A DNA stretch of 64,000 bases from Pyricularia pennisetigena. Its lineage: Eukaryota > Ascomycota > Sordariomycetes > Magnaporthales > Pyriculariaceae. Made by a program: the position numbers and the translations under genes. The notes beneath the pieces were generated by a model that worked only from the letters and a program-made list of their open reading frames with translations, was not told where the DNA came from and did no database searches. This document shows positions 24,656-36,948 of this stretch, piece after piece. Each line of letters begins with the position of its first letter. The first letter of the stretch is position 1. The stretch lies in the NCBI RefSeq assembly GCF_004337985.1, contig NC_043741.1, positions 2,363,348 through 2,427,347 of the forward strand, in the 5' to 3' direction.

Positions 24656-25887
24656 TGCCCCCATAAAAGGGCTAGATATGAGGTCAATTCTTGCGATCCA
24701 GAACGAAGCCCCGTTCGACACAACTTAGATGACTGTCTTTCGCGACAGAGATTCATTGCGATATGATTGCCCCCATTAATAATTTGGCGCCTCGCATCAG
24801 CAATTATCACGCTTTGGGCTATCCATCTGCTAGCCCCATGAGGTCAAAGCCTCGATGTACCTCATGGATCGGCTTTGGAGGCCTTGTTGAGCTTCGACAG
24901 ATTCCCCGGACCATAATAATTTGCAACAACATCCACCTTAAGGAACCCGGCTTGCAACATCATAGGTTCACATTCACAGGCGTCAATCATCACCTAGAGT
25001 TTCCAGCCGTTTACTGTGCTGGTCTGGTGCCTACCTCCGAACACATAAGGCTCTCGCAGCCAGCCACAGGGTCCCCTTCAGCATGATTTGTGACAGCAGC
25101 GCATCAAGGTGACGAAGGATGCTTGAGACTACTGAGAATTTTTTTTGTTTATGCACTTGGTGGATTTCAATATTGAAGGGAAGGCGGTTTTTTGTCATAG
25201 ATTGAGACTTAAGAATTTACATTTGTTTTGGCGCAACGAAAATCTTTTGGAGCCATTGAATCCTAGCGCAGCAAAGTAGCCAATGTCAGAAAATAGCAGC
25301 TTTAGGGGTTTTCTATTATGGAGTTTGAATGCAAGTTTTGTTGTGTTTTTCCATCTACCCGATCTTGCTCCCATTTTGCGATGTTTGTAATCATGCACTA
25401 CAGGCCTTCGTCAAAGGGCAGCTCTTGCTGCAATAACTCAACCCATTCTTGAAGTGAGCTTTAACGGCCATGATATGCTTGAGTGTTCAAAGTGCAAGCC
25501 AGACGCAAAAATACATGCCACCCAACTCCGAACCATGCCAATATAAATGCGAAATCACCGCATGACGGCTGTTCACCCATAAATCTTCCCAACTTTCCCA
25601 GCAAAGATCCAGTCTAGAATGTCCTGCTCGTTGAACTTTCTTTCAAATCGAAACCAAAGAGATGTGGCATGAGAAGATCAGCACCATTCATTAAAGAAGA
25701 GATGATTAAAAGGATCGCAATGTGACCGTGGCCTCAAAAGCTCGACGCCCAGTCTGAAGAAGGAAAAGGACGAAAAGACACATGTGGCTGCTAAAAGATG
25801 AGCAGGATAAAATGCAAATTTTCCAAGTGGTGGAATCAGGTTGCTTTCATCGTGTTCACAAAACTGGCGGTAAGCTGAGATGTTGCC
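24656..25887. other. Convergent intergenic region, 1.2 kb
   Basis: This lies between the 3' ends of two unrecognised genes. Slightly AT-rich. Contains only short frames (the longest, 107 codons at 24763-25086, has no features). Confidence 0.5.
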
Positions 25888-28757
25888 CTAAGTATCATTT
25901 TCGAAACCGTTGACTTGGTTCAAAGTGGCAAATGTGGAGTCCGTGTAGGGCTGAGTATTGTCCACTGCGTTATGGGCAATCTCTCCGACTCTAGTGCTGT
26001 GGTATTCTTTGTGACTCGAGTGTCCGTTGGGGCTGTTTTGCTCCGCCATATTGTCGACTGTCACAATCTGCCTCGTTTGCCGCTGTTGCTCATGGACCCC
26101 CTGCCTATGGTCATTGTTACGATGATAGACAAGGTCACGGGCGATGTTGATAGCGCCTTGGACAATTCGATACAGGTTCTCCTTGTGGAGGGCGTGTTCA
26201 TCACCCTTGTCGGCACGCTGATTGGCGAGCTCGCGGGTGAAGCCGTAGATGAACTGGGGAACCATTTCATACTCGACTGTCTTGTCAGAGACACGGAGGG
26301 CATACAGGAGAATGCTGAAAGTTTCCCTATTGAGCTCCTGAGCTAGTTCAGGGAAGAGACCCTAGTTTCAAGGTGATGCAGAAGTTAGTACATAAGCATG
26401 TATTTAAGTGAAGACAGTTCACGGAGTTCTTGGACTAGGGAGATTGGCGAATGCCTTACAATCAAATCAGATAACATTGGCTCTAGAACAGTTTTGATGT
26501 CCGCGCTGGGGGCTGGTGGGCTGAGACGTAGCTGTAAAATCAGGCTGGATGAATTTGTGATGTTGGAAAGCTGATCAATCATGGTGGTGGCGTATTTGAT
26601 GGTATTGACGTTGCTCTTGCTGTGACGATCTATGCTGGATACTAGTGAAACAACATGGCGGCCCAGAGGAGTAAAGAGTTCCTCTGCCGTATCGTACTGC
26701 TTGGGAAGCCGTACGGAGGATGATTGGATGTTTTGCATCAAGTTGGGTTTTGATGGGCCCAAAGGATTCTTTTGCTGCAGCCACGGGTAATTTGGCCGCG
26801 TGTTGTCTTGTTTCTGCGGATGCTGCTTCTTGAGAGCAGATTCCTGGAAAAACTGGCCTGATGCCTGACCCAGATAGGTAGGCATGTCACAGCGTGACTG
26901 CGGATGACGGAACAGTTGCTGCCAAGATTGCTGTTGCTGTGCGTTTCGAGCCCCAACACCGTACTGAATCCTCTGCTGTTCCAGCTCTTCTTGCTCCAAA
27001 AACCCGAGCTCAGCCTCATCATTCATTTGATGTAAGCTTTGTGTCTCCATCGAAGTCTTGACTGACCGCCAAACCGGGTTCCACATTGTACTTGTAGTTT
27101 TCAAGGCATTGATACCACGGTCACTCTGAAATGCGGAGGGGTCTCCGACAGGAGGGATGATATGGCTCTCCGAGGAGCTGAAACCGACTCCCCGGCCCGG
27201 CAGGCTGGCTGGACGCGTGGGTGTCGGGCTGGCCATTGCGGCCGAAACAGATGGGCCGGGAGCTTGAAGGGTTGAGGTTGACGAGAGACAATCAGTATCA
27301 TTGCTGGCTATAGGACTGGGAGCTGCTACCTGGCTATTGTCAGATCCTCGCGGGAAGTCAGGTGTGCCCGGAAGAGCAGAGATGGGGTAGCCGTTATTGA
27401 CAATGCCATATTGCTGGCTTGAGTCATTATCATTCCGAGTCCTTTTGGCCGGTCCAGCTAGTTGCTGGTCCACTTTATTGCCAGGGTTGGCGCCAGCGTT
27501 GTCATCTAGCTCAGTTGGAGGTAGAGCTTTAGACTTGGTTGTACTCTTGCCATTTGTAGCGGTTAACGACACCGGGGTGGAAACGTTCGACATCTTCTGC
27601 TTTTTTGACTTTGCGGCTTCATTGCCTGCTTGCGCCTGAGGCGTAGAGCTGCCAGTGTCTGTATTTTTCCGCTTCGTACCCTGATTTCCCTTGGCGGACT
27701 TGGGCGTAGCTGTTTGTGGCGGGTCGGTCTTATCAGACCTGGGAGCCCGTGGCTTTTTTGTACTATTCTTACTACCGCTCGCTGCCACTCGCTGTGTTTG
27801 ACCGCCCGAAGCCGCAACGGGTGCCATCGCCTTTAGAGCTTTTGCCACACCATTACTGCCATCCTTCTCCATGGCGTCCCGGAGCTTGGTGAATGTTTCC
27901 TTGAAGAAGTTGCGGCGTTCTCCCACTCCTGTGGCATCATCTTTGCGAAAAACACGGAAAAAGAAAACGTTATCCGCCTTGACACTCTCGGAAGTGCAGG
28001 TTCCTGAAGTGTTGTCTCTGTTGCTGAGTTTCAGCAAAGACATGTTCTTGCCCCTGAGGTTAACCACAACCCGCAAGGCGCTCTCGTCTTTCGGGAGGAT
28101 GCGTATCTCTTCATCGGTCGAACTGGCCAGTTTCAAATCCCGCCGATGCTTTTTGCCCTGCAACTTGGGCTTTTTCTTCTTGGTATCTTTACTTTTGTCA
28201 TCGCTGGCATCTGCTGTGGCATCTCCAGCAGGCGATTCAGCGAGCGAGTCAATAGTCTCATCGCTTGGGGTCATACCTACCCAAAGATAGCCATGGACGC
28301 CGAGATGATCAGGAGTCGGGTGAAGCTCCTCAGGTGTTGGCTCAAGGCTGGGAATCTTTTGCACATTGTCGCTGCCAGATGCAGCGCTCACTCTGGTCGC
28401 AACAGTAAGAATGGTGCCGCGCGTCCATTTGGCCTCCACACCATGACAGTAAGCATCGGCATTGTGGCTAAAGGCAAAGTAATCGAGGCGATCAACATTT
28501 GCTGGTCGATGCACCACAATCTGTTTGGCCTGACCAGTTTGGGGTGGTGGGGGAGCTTGAGCTGAGGCTGAGGTGATGACTGGTGGCGGCTGTTGATCAT
28601 TTTCAACAGGCTCGCTGCTTTGGGTGGTGGCAGGTTGGACATCGTCGATGACTTCAGTTGCGAGAGGTAAAAGTTGACGGACTGACTCTTCTGTTGGGTC
28701 GGTTTGGATACATGGATTTGGCAGCCGGAGCAGGCTTGGATCGGCGGAGTCCGTCAT
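25888..28757 (-). CDS. Large low-complexity, nuclear-looking protein of unknown function
   Basis: Two minus-strand exons, 28757-26460 and 26361-25888, sum to 923 aa. The intron (GTAAGG, branch GTACTAAC, AACTAG) is phase 0 and continues the helical C-terminal segment LSDLI-GLFPELAQELNRETF. The start MTDSADPSLL was preferred over a Met 42 codons upstream whose extension looks like UTR. Residues ~80-350 hold one conserved-looking region (VDRLDYFAFSHNADAYCHGV, LRVVVNLRGKNMSLLKLSNR, ADNVFFFRVFRKDD) and a strong basic NLS (KKKKPKLQGKKHRRD). The middle is Ser/Thr/Pro/Gln-rich with further Lys clusters. The last ~170 residues are helical. The layout fits a transcription or chromatin-associated regulator, but no DNA-binding domain was recognised. 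Function is unknown. Confidence 0.7.
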
Positions 28758-29890
28758 TGTGATCCTGCGTATGTGTGTGAAGTGAAGTGGACAGCTGCAA
28801 AAGAGTGACCCTTTCTTTGTTGAAAGGGCAGTAAGGAAAGTGTAGAGGGAAGAGTTCAGTACCGCAAGGCAGATACCTGACAATGGAATAGCCTATAGAC
28901 CAGAGCGCGCGCAAGAGAGATGAAAGGCACCCTGACTAACTCCTTGTGTGGGCTTGGTAAGTTGTAGCAATGGTGGGGGGATGTTTGGAGGACTGATTAC
29001 CACAGACCGCAGTACAGTTAGGCCTGAGGGAGTTGATGCTGTGCAGTGAGGGGCAGACAGACGCTACAGTTTGCCTCGAGATCTTGAGTTTGCTGATCAG
29101 CAATGGGGGAAAAGTGAAAGCGGGGCAAAATAACGCTGGCCAACAAAGTACGAAGCGGTTGGTGATCGGGTTTGAGGAAGGCGCGTGAGTGTTCACTCAC
29201 TTTGCCGCGACTTTCAATTTCATGTGGCTGATATAATAGAAATAAAAAATCAAAGCTGGCAGACTCTTTACCACGGACCACGCCTCTGTTTCTGCCTAGT
29301 ATTGCAGTTGTCATTCGTGCGATGAACGATTAACCGGGACGTGTGGCTACCTGCAGATATCTGCTTCAAGGATGACTTTGCAAGCACTTCAAAATGGATG
29401 TTGGCCCAGATCTCCTACTGAAGTCTGAAGTCTTTTATTAGCACTTACTTCTACTGGCTTCATTGACTTCCTTTAGGAGATTGGTGGGATGATTCAACAA
29501 GGAGTTTGATTTAGGTCACCTTCATGGGTATCACGTGACATCACGTACCATTTCTGTCTAGGTCCAGTGCCAAGGCGATATTTTTGCGTGCTCCGCCGCG
29601 CGAAATCAAGGACGCTTCTTTTTCTCCTCGTCCTATGCTGAGCGGTCAAACTTTTGGAACAGCAACAGAGGACCGCAGCTACAATTCCTGAGTTCATAAC
29701 TCCCGGTAATTCTTGCCAAAGCCCACAAGATCCACGCCTGTATTGTCCTCCAATCAACGCCCAAGATGTACTGCGACGTTTGCATCGCGGCATTTCGCGA
29801 TCGTTCACACGGAGTTTTGGAGCTTGGGTCACACAAATAGTCATTGCTCCTCAAAAAAAAACCATTCAATCTTTCAAAACCTTGTCCGCC
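28758..29890. other. Divergent intergenic region, 1.1 kb
   Basis: Promoter side of the large nuclear-looking gene and of the HET relic. Short frames on both strands without domains. No repeats recognised. Confidence 0.5.
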
Positions 29891-31030
29891 ATGGGCTGCG
29901 TAATATGCCACTACCTTTGGCGTGATCTGGTGGCGGACACATCTTTCTGCAAATGGGTTGAAAGCCGGATCAAGAAGGAGTCAGACCAGGCTCCTCTGTG
30001 CAAAAAGGCCGATCCACGGGGTCCAGAATCCGCCGAGAGAGTTGCTTAACTATATCACCAACATCTTCCTGTGGAAGGCCGCAGGCGGACGAGGACGACG
30101 ATGAACCGTTGAGGTTCAAGGTGAAATTAAACCACCTACCAACGGACGCAGAACCAAGTATCTCTTGCTCTTATGGTATTTTCTTCTTGGATCCCGTTAG
30201 TGGTGACACTGGTGAGTAGGTATCTCAACTTGGGAGGAGTTGATTCGAAACTCCATCAGGGACTTTAGCTAAATGTTTGCCTGCGTTACGAAACTTGTTC
30301 TCTTGGCCAATAGACAAGACAAACAAATACAGAGTCTCTGGAGAAAGTACTTGGAATGAGTCAAGTATTCAAAAGGCAGAAGTTTGGATGCAAGACTGTA
30401 TAAACAACCACAAAGCCTGTGACAGGCCAGATACTGGTACTTGGTCGCCTACTCGTGTACTTGATCTGGACTCTTACGGTGGCGGATATGGAAAGATCCG
30501 ACTGATTGTTCCAGCCGAACAATTCAAAGACCCTTTAGGGCCATATGAAGCTCTCCGCTACATTTGGGGTGGTCAGGAATTCATGAGACTGAGCAAGAAC
30601 AACATTGCATCCTTTCGTCAAGGCATCAGAGTGGATCTGTCACCAAAAAACATTTCGAGAAGCAATTCAGGTGTGCCAACACTTCTCCATCCGGTATTTG
30701 TGGATAGTTGCCGTATGTATCCTTCAAGAGAGCCACGAAGACTGGCTTTCAGAGGCGGCGAAGATGGACAATGTCTATGCTCAGAGTCGCGTTCTCGAGG
30801 TCAGACTTTCTGCTGGAACATACAAGGGCTGGGATACAATCGATTTGCTGGATCGCGCGTGGGAAGCAATCCAGACCTTTGCAGACAAGAGAACCGATGG
30901 GTACTTGTTCCTCCCGGACCGCTTACTCACCGTTGGCGTGGAAGAAGAACAGGCCCGGCCGTTTTGTCTCTTGCTCGGTTACCGGCTTTCCACTTATCAC
31001 GATGCTGATCCGGGAGCGCCGGCACGTTAG
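29891..31030 (+). pseudogene. HET-domain (heterokaryon incompatibility) gene, frameshifted and truncated
   Basis: HET proteins trigger cell death on fusion of unlike hyphae. A start at MGCVICHYLW, an exon to 30040, a 44-nt intron, an exon 30085-30211, a 102-nt intron and an exon from 30314 read in frame into the domain: CDRPDTGTWSPTRVLDL, then PYEALRYIWGG and ASFRQGIRVDLSPK. At a six-A run (30645-30650) the frame breaks. The next frame continues the same domain as TFREAIQVCQHFSIRYLWI, AVCILQESHEDWLSEAAKM and VYA. A single extra A explains the break. After ~30790 the resemblance fades and the frame stops at 31030, well short of normal HET proteins. The canonical Asp of the WID box is Val here (YLWIVAVC). 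So there are two independent signs of decay, although the frameshift alone could be a sequencing error. Confidence 0.75.
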
Positions 31031-32144
31031 GCGGTACGAAACTGCAGCTGGATCCTTGTGGAGCGCAGTGGCAAATCAGCGAGGAGTCTCTCGACGACTA
31101 GGTTGGGTGCACACCTACGAGAACTATTTGGGGGAAAAAGATGGATAGAAAACCGGCTCGGCAAGACACGTGATGGCAGGGAAGGAGATAAGCACATCAT
31201 CCGCATCGTGTGATCTCGATAGATTTTTGAGGTATGGCGCGTTTTCAATGCAAAGCGAGTGAGAACAGGCTCAAATTACCAGGTACCTCCTGCGCAAACC
31301 AAGTCAAGTTTTCTTCAAGGCTGTCATGAGTCATGACTTGGAACGGAGTTGGGGTTCTAAAGAAGGGAGTTCCGACAGGGAGACTAGTTAGAAGACACTG
31401 ACAGATGAGTAGAGAAACTCACTTTGTGGTATTGAGTGTGACATTGCGTCTTGCTGGAAATTGAAAATATGCTAAGTTGCTTAGGCTGGGCTTACCAATC
31501 TGTTACATAGCAAACAAATTATTATCACTTTGTAATGCAAAAAAATATATCCGGCAATGGATCAGCGGGTGGGCTGGCTAATAATGACCACAACAATGGA
31601 GATCAAAAGAAGTAGTAATGGCAAATTCTACAAAAGATGGCACTATTCAATCAAAGCCGTTGAGAACTGTGTACATAAGGTACAATTGGACAAGTCTATT
31701 TAACTATGGCTCCACTTTAGAGCCTCACACAAACCTTGTGCGACTCTATATGTATCTAGTAAAACCATTTTGGCGAATCAAAGGGGACATTGCTACCCAA
31801 CACGGTTGGAACATGGAAGATGATACATCCCAAAACTAAGTTTAGAAAAGTTCACCAATCAAACTTGCAGTGCAGAGATATAGAACAACGAGGAAGCTTA
31901 CCAGAAAAGAAAAAAGATTCGCGAGGGAATTTCAAAATGAAGCCAGTAATAGCTGCAGTAGGTAATTGCTGTAAAAAAAAAAAAAAAAAAAAAAGATTCA
32001 TTTCTATATAGAAAATGACCAGCGTACTTTCCTGTCAAACAATATTCAAATACGCCAGCAAACAACTACATCGTACCAAACTCTCATTGACCGCTCTATT
32101 TGGCTGCAAGCACGAAACACAGCCAGCAATATCAAAAACAAAGC
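31031..32144. other. Intergenic region, 1.1 kb
   Basis: 3' flank of the HET relic and of the SDR gene. AT-rich around 31440-31990. A 22-A run lies at 31973-31994. No gene supported. Confidence 0.5.
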
Positions 32145-33238
32145 TCACAGCCAGCTGTCGGTGCCGGTGTGCGAAAAGTACTTTCCTCCCTTGGTCTCGA
32201 TGGTCGATTCCTCCAGGATCTTCAGCAGCTCCTCGGCCGAGGTCGAGGGGGCCTTGGGGCCGGTCCAGTTGGGCTGCAACTTCTTGAAGATGGCCACCAT
32301 GTTGTTCGTTGTGGCTTGCTGTGCTTCGTTCACTGGAAACAAAATCATTAACCTGTCAGAAAAGAAAAAGTGAAAAGAATAATCAAGGACAATGTTTTTT
32401 TTTTCATGGGAGGAAAAAAAAAACTCACACTTCGAAAAGTCAAGAGTGTCCACGGTGCCGGGGCAGACGCTCATAAATAGCACGCCGTCCTTGGCGTAGC
32501 GGGCGTGGAACTTGGCCGTGATCATGTTGTGGGCGGCCTTGCTGGCCGCATAGGCGGGCAAGCCGTCGAGTTGGTGTTCGGTCACCAGATTCAGGTCGGC
32601 GTGGCCGGACGAGATGGCCATGACCTTCTTCTTGTTGCCCTTGAGGATCAGAGGCGTGAAGAGGGAGTAGAGGTTGAAGTTGCCAATGACGTTTGTCTCG
32701 AATGCGTCGCGGAGGAACTGTGCCGCGCCTTCGCCACCGTTGTATTTGACACTGAATGATATGGTTAGCTTTTTTTTTTGTGAAACGGGGGAGATTTGGA
32801 CAGAACATCAAATATCAAACGCCTGAATTAACAGCTGGGTAATTCTCAAAACAAACTTACAAATTCTCAACGTCATACGAATCGGTAAAGGTCAGCAGGG
32901 CGCCGTTTGCGATCAGATAGTCGAGGCTTCCGCCTGTCAGCTCTGACGTCTGCTTCGCTGCCCGCTCAAGCGCCGCATAGTCTGTCAGATCGGCCTGGAT
33001 TATGGTGATGTTGCTGCGGTCCTTGAGCTCCTCGGCCACGCGCTTGTCGACCGAGGCCTTGTTGCGGACGAGGCCGATGACCTTGTTCTCTGGGGACCTA
33101 GAGACGTTTTCCAGGAGTGCCCACTGTGAATAGGTGTCAGCTTGGTAAGAACTTGGGCGACGGACAGTCAAAGGTGGATATCAAAAGAAGACTCACGCCA
33201 ATGCCCCTCGAGGCTCCGGTGATGACGTAGGAAGACAT
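32145..33238 (-). CDS. Short-chain dehydrogenase/reductase (SDR)
   Basis: This is an NAD(P)-dependent oxidoreductase of the classical SDR fold, likely cytosolic, with unknown substrate. Four minus-strand exons, 33238-33197, 33123-32861, 32751-32429 and 32332-32145, sum to 816 nt (271 aa). All junctions keep frame. The nucleotide-binding motif TGASRGIG (residues ~7-14) is immediately followed by the first intron, then WALLENVSRSPENKVIGLVR. Other landmarks are the Asp-Leu of the adenine pocket (QADLTDYAAL), the structural Asn in FETNVIGNF, the catalytic Ser in MAISSG, YxxxK in YAASKAAHN, and PGTVDT after it. It is close to fungal C-factor/carbonyl-reductase-like SDRs. It is transcribed away from the Zn2Cys6 regulator across a shared 0.77 kb region, which suggests co-regulation (inference). 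Confidence 0.92.
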
Positions 33239-34004
33239 TTTTATGGTTTGGGAGTGTGTTTGATTATTGGTTTGTTGTAGGACTTGGATATGTGAGGATG
33301 GTTGATGCAGGATTGTCTTTGATGGTGTTGCTGAGAATTTGAGATGGGATTCTGGGCGGGTTTCAACTCCTTATATCCTTCCACCTCGCCGCTTGTATGC
33401 ATGCTCACACCCGTCTCGAGGTTCTAAGATTGTGCGCATGTTGTCTGCAATCCTGATTTGCAGTTTGCTCGCTTTGATGTCGTCAGCGCATATCTGGACG
33501 CTTCTATGCTTACGAAAGATGGCCTAGAACTGCATCAAAGGATGCGATGTGGCGTGCCAAGCCAGCAGTTTGCCAAGCCAGCTAAACTAGAACTAGGCAG
33601 GGGGAATTCCAGGACAACTTGGATAGGCAAAGCCTCCACTGCTGACACATCATGGTAACTGATGGCATCTGTCCAATCAAGAATCAATTATTGCTCCCCA
33701 CCCGCGCGGATAGTTGCCAAAAATCGTTTGAAGCTCTTCAGTCCCCTGATGGTCTTACGGAACCGTTGATTAATCAGCTGACCGATAAATCATTTCGGGT
33801 CTGGGGGCAAAGGCAACTATGCGCGAAACGAGAGTGTTTTCTCCTTGTTTTGCTGCAGCCTTCAAGTCCAGACACCATTATCAATCACCACATTCAACAC
33901 ATTAGTTAGCATCAAGTCCAAGTCAAGTCAAGTCAAGTCAAAAAGAATTCAACTTTCCGCGAGTATAGTCGTATTATCAATCGGGGACCCACTTGAGCAA
34001 AGCT
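33239..34004. promoter_or_regulatory. Shared divergent promoter region of SDR and Zn2Cys6 genes
   Basis: This 766-bp stretch separates two genes facing away from each other, so it must hold both promoters. It carries an AAGTC pentamer array close to the regulator start (33912-33941). No specific Zn2Cys6 target (CGG-type inverted triplets) was identified with confidence. Confidence 0.5.
33912..33941. repeat. (AAGTC)n pentamer array
   Basis: Five to six tandem copies of TCAAG/AAGTC, one with an extra C, end about 65 bp upstream of the Zn2Cys6 start codon. It may lie in the 5' UTR. Confidence 0.8.
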
Positions 34005-35731
34005 ATGGGACAAGTCAAAGTCAATCGCGGATGCGGCACCTGCAGAGGTAGGTTGGCAAGATCTGAGCCAAACCGGCAGATGGAATAGGCCATTTCGGGA
34101 CTAACACCCACGCCCCTGCGGACCGATGCAGATCGCCGGATTGCATGCGACCGGGGAACCCCTACGTGCAGTCAATGCATCCGATCTAAGCGGGAGTGTC
34201 AAGGGTACGGCCTACGACTGTCTTGGCCAACCGCGGCCGCCAACTGCCGTCGCGCCATCGTGGCTGACTTCCAGTCGAGAGCGAGATCAGACAAGGGGGC
34301 TCTGCTGCATCGTCGGTCGCGCCAAGCGGATCTGGTACGCGCCGGAAGCCACGACGTGGAACTCCACCATAGATTGCTGGCTGCCTCGAGGTCCAAGACG
34401 GGCGCGAGGTTGTTGACGTACCGTCGTGAGGACTGGGCCATTGTGCCCTCGCCGGTGAAAAGGCCACCACAGATTCAGGACTGGCACCTATTATCCTACT
34501 GTACGTACCCAACATGCATGTGTCTGATGTTAGATTTTATAGAGTTTCCACCTTCACTGACGAAATAATCCATCTGACAAAAGTCAGCGAGGTCGCGTCC
34601 CGTACCCTTTCCACCTTCCTCTCCGGGTCCGACCACGGCCTCGGCGGGATCCTGACGCGAATCGGCTTTGCCGACGACTCGCCATCGTCGCAAGCCGTGC
34701 TCCGAGCCCTGCTGGCCCTCTCTTCCCTGCAGAGGCACGGCCCCAACGAGCGCGCCATGGAGCTCAAGGTGTCAGCAATCGGGGCCCTGGCGGCGGCGGC
34801 AAAGACGGGACCCAGCACCCCGGCTCAGGTGCTGCAGCACGTCGCGGCGGGGATGCTGCTCTGCTCCTACGAGGTCAACACGGCCTCGTCCACCTCGGAC
34901 CAGTGGCTGGTCTACATCTCGGGCATCAAGCGCGTGCTCGCGTCCGGGCTGGTGGAGAAGGCCGTCGCCGCCCGCGACCCGGACTGGCTGCCGCTCGTGA
35001 GCTGGGTGCTCTACCACGACGCGCTGTCCCGCTTCACGCTGCACCACTGGCGCCGGGACGGCAATGCAGAAGTCGGCCTGCCGCTGTTGGTCTCGCTCTC
35101 GCAGAGCCTGCCCGAGCAGGAGCAGCTGCTTCGGGAGTCGTCCCCCTGGGCCATCAAGCTGGTCGAGTGTCTGAATGAGGTCATTGACATTGTCGACACC
35201 TGGCCCGTCTACCAGCGCTCCATGAGCAGCGATGAGGGGCAGGCGTACAAGCACCGAATCCGAAATATCGACGACGTCATACGGCTGGAGCTGATAGACG
35301 CCAAGTGTCCGGCTATGGAGAAGCAGATATCGCCGCTGTTGTCCCCTTTCATCGGCTGCTGGCCGCTCTACCCGCTTTCGATGCTCATCTACCTCCATCG
35401 CGGGACCGAGGGGGTCGCCGCAACCACGTGCATCGACGACGACGTGTCGACGGCGTTCCGCTTCCTGGCGGGCAAGTCGGTGTGCGACCGGCAGTTCCCG
35501 CTCTTCGTCATCGGGTGCGAGGCTCGGACCGACGAGCAGCGGACCACCATTTTGGACCTGATGGCGCGCAGCGAGACGCTCAGGTCGACGAGGTCTATCG
35601 GGCAGGTGCGGCTGCTGCTCGAGGCCGCGTGGGCACAGGACGACCTGCTCGCCGAGGGTCAGAGGCTCGACTACACGCTCAAGATGAGTGGCGTCATCAA
35701 CCTGGCCATGATACCACCTAGTTTTGTCTGA
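34005..35731 (+). CDS. Zn2Cys6 (Gal4-type) transcription regulator
   Basis: Three exons, 34005-34047, 34132-34500 and 34545-35731, give 532 aa. The first intron lies inside the binuclear zinc cluster, a common position. The joined cluster is C-X2-C-X6-C-X6-C-X2-C-X6-C (RGCGTCR-D then IACDRGTPTCSQC), within the first ~40 residues. A ~110-residue basic linker follows, then a fungal_trans_2-like helical domain (TLSTFLSGSDHGLGGILTRI; VLRALLALSSLQRHG; AAGMLLCSYEVN; DWLPLVSWVLYHDALSRF). The last acceptor at 34543-34544 was chosen because it is the one nearby that restores frame. Length is normal for this class. It is divergent from the SDR gene and may control it. Its 3' end borders the AT-rich effector region. 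Confidence 0.88.
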
Positions 35732-36535
35732 GGATGCGTTGGAATGGAAAAGTGGCGTGCGTGATCGGCCGGGGAGACCGGACGGAGAGAAGTCGTGATG
35801 ATGTGGAAACAAATCTTGGAGATTAATTTGGGAAAAACCTATTCCTATGCTTGATAGTATAGACAGCCTCACGAAGATGTATACATTTGCATGGTCTAGT
35901 CTTGAACTTGGCGCCCTAATCTATTATGTAGTGTTTATTCTTCTCGGGCGCGAGTGAATAAGTTACCGACCAAACTACCTAACCTAGCTTTCTTTGGGAT
36001 GCAGTTATTTTCACAACTGGGCCGATAAACTAACACTTAATTAAAACCTTTAAAATACGTTTCTTTTTACAATACAAAATCCCTAAAAATTGCGAACCCA
36101 TATATCCCGCCACATGGTTAGGGCGTATATAGGGGTTGTTAATTTCAAACAAATAAAACTATTTTTAACTCACCGTTTCCAATAAAAATTTATTTTAAAT
36201 TTCCGTTTCCACGCATAAACGTTTTTTCCTTCGGTTTTAAAAGCAAATTAAGATCATTTTAATAAGTCATATCCGGGACCAAATCAAGATTTCTGTCACG
36301 GTCAACGGTGACACGCCTTATAATTGGGACCGACAAAACATTTGCTAAATGCAGCTACTGCTGTATTTTTTGATCTATTGCCGCATGCGTTAAATCGTCG
36401 GGCGCGTACGTGACACCGTTCCAAGAGTTAAAAAAATAATTACACCCTTTTTTTAAGCACTCGGTTAGACCATTGTTTTGACAGTTTTAGTACCGATCCC
36501 ACCCTTAAACTAAAATACCTAAATATAGGTCGACC

Positions 36536-36607
36536 GATTGGGCTTCGAGTTGCAGGCTCTGTTTACTGAAATTACTGGCATTGGTTATAAACGGGAGCTT
36601 TCGTTTT
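36536..36607 (+). repeat. Diverged direct repeat, copy 1
   Basis: This ~72-bp segment aligns without gaps to 36877-36948. Both share ACTGGCAT and ACGGGAGCTTTCG. Most differences are transitions, and this copy is usually the T/A-richer one, as expected after RIP. Confidence 0.7.
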
Positions 36608-36839
36608 TTTTTTTAGTACAATAGTTATAAACCCTGGAAAAATTACTTACCGGGATTCGATTAATTGGGTCTGGGCTCGAAATTCTGGGGAGTGAAACGT
36701 GTAATCTGCCTTATATTGCTAAAATTGTACAAAAATAAACCCCAAAAACGTTTGTATACATTAGGAAATTACGAATTGGCAGGGTATACCCTAAAACATG
36801 AGAAACCGTTTGCACCAAAAAAAAAGCATTCCGCTGCCG

Positions 36840-36858
36840 CACCTATAGGCTATAGGTG
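36840..36858. repeat. Perfect 9-bp-arm palindrome
   Basis: CACCTATAG, one G, then CTATAGGTG. It lies just left of repeat copy 2 and could be an element terminus or a chance palindrome. Confidence 0.6.
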
Positions 36859-36876
36859 TTATTAATACCACCAGGG

Positions 36877-36948
36877 GACTGGGGGTTGTGTTACAGGCTA
36901 TACTTAGCGAATTCACTGGCATCAGTCATTGACGGGAGCTTTCGCCTT
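36877..36948 (+). repeat. Diverged direct repeat, copy 2
   Basis: Partner of 36536-36607, offset 341 bp. It is the less AT-rich copy. Confidence 0.7.

Noticed and set aside
34772..35872. 366-codon minus-strand frame opposite the Zn2Cys6 gene
   Set aside because: High-GC antisense shadow; the plus strand has the zinc cluster and regulator helices.
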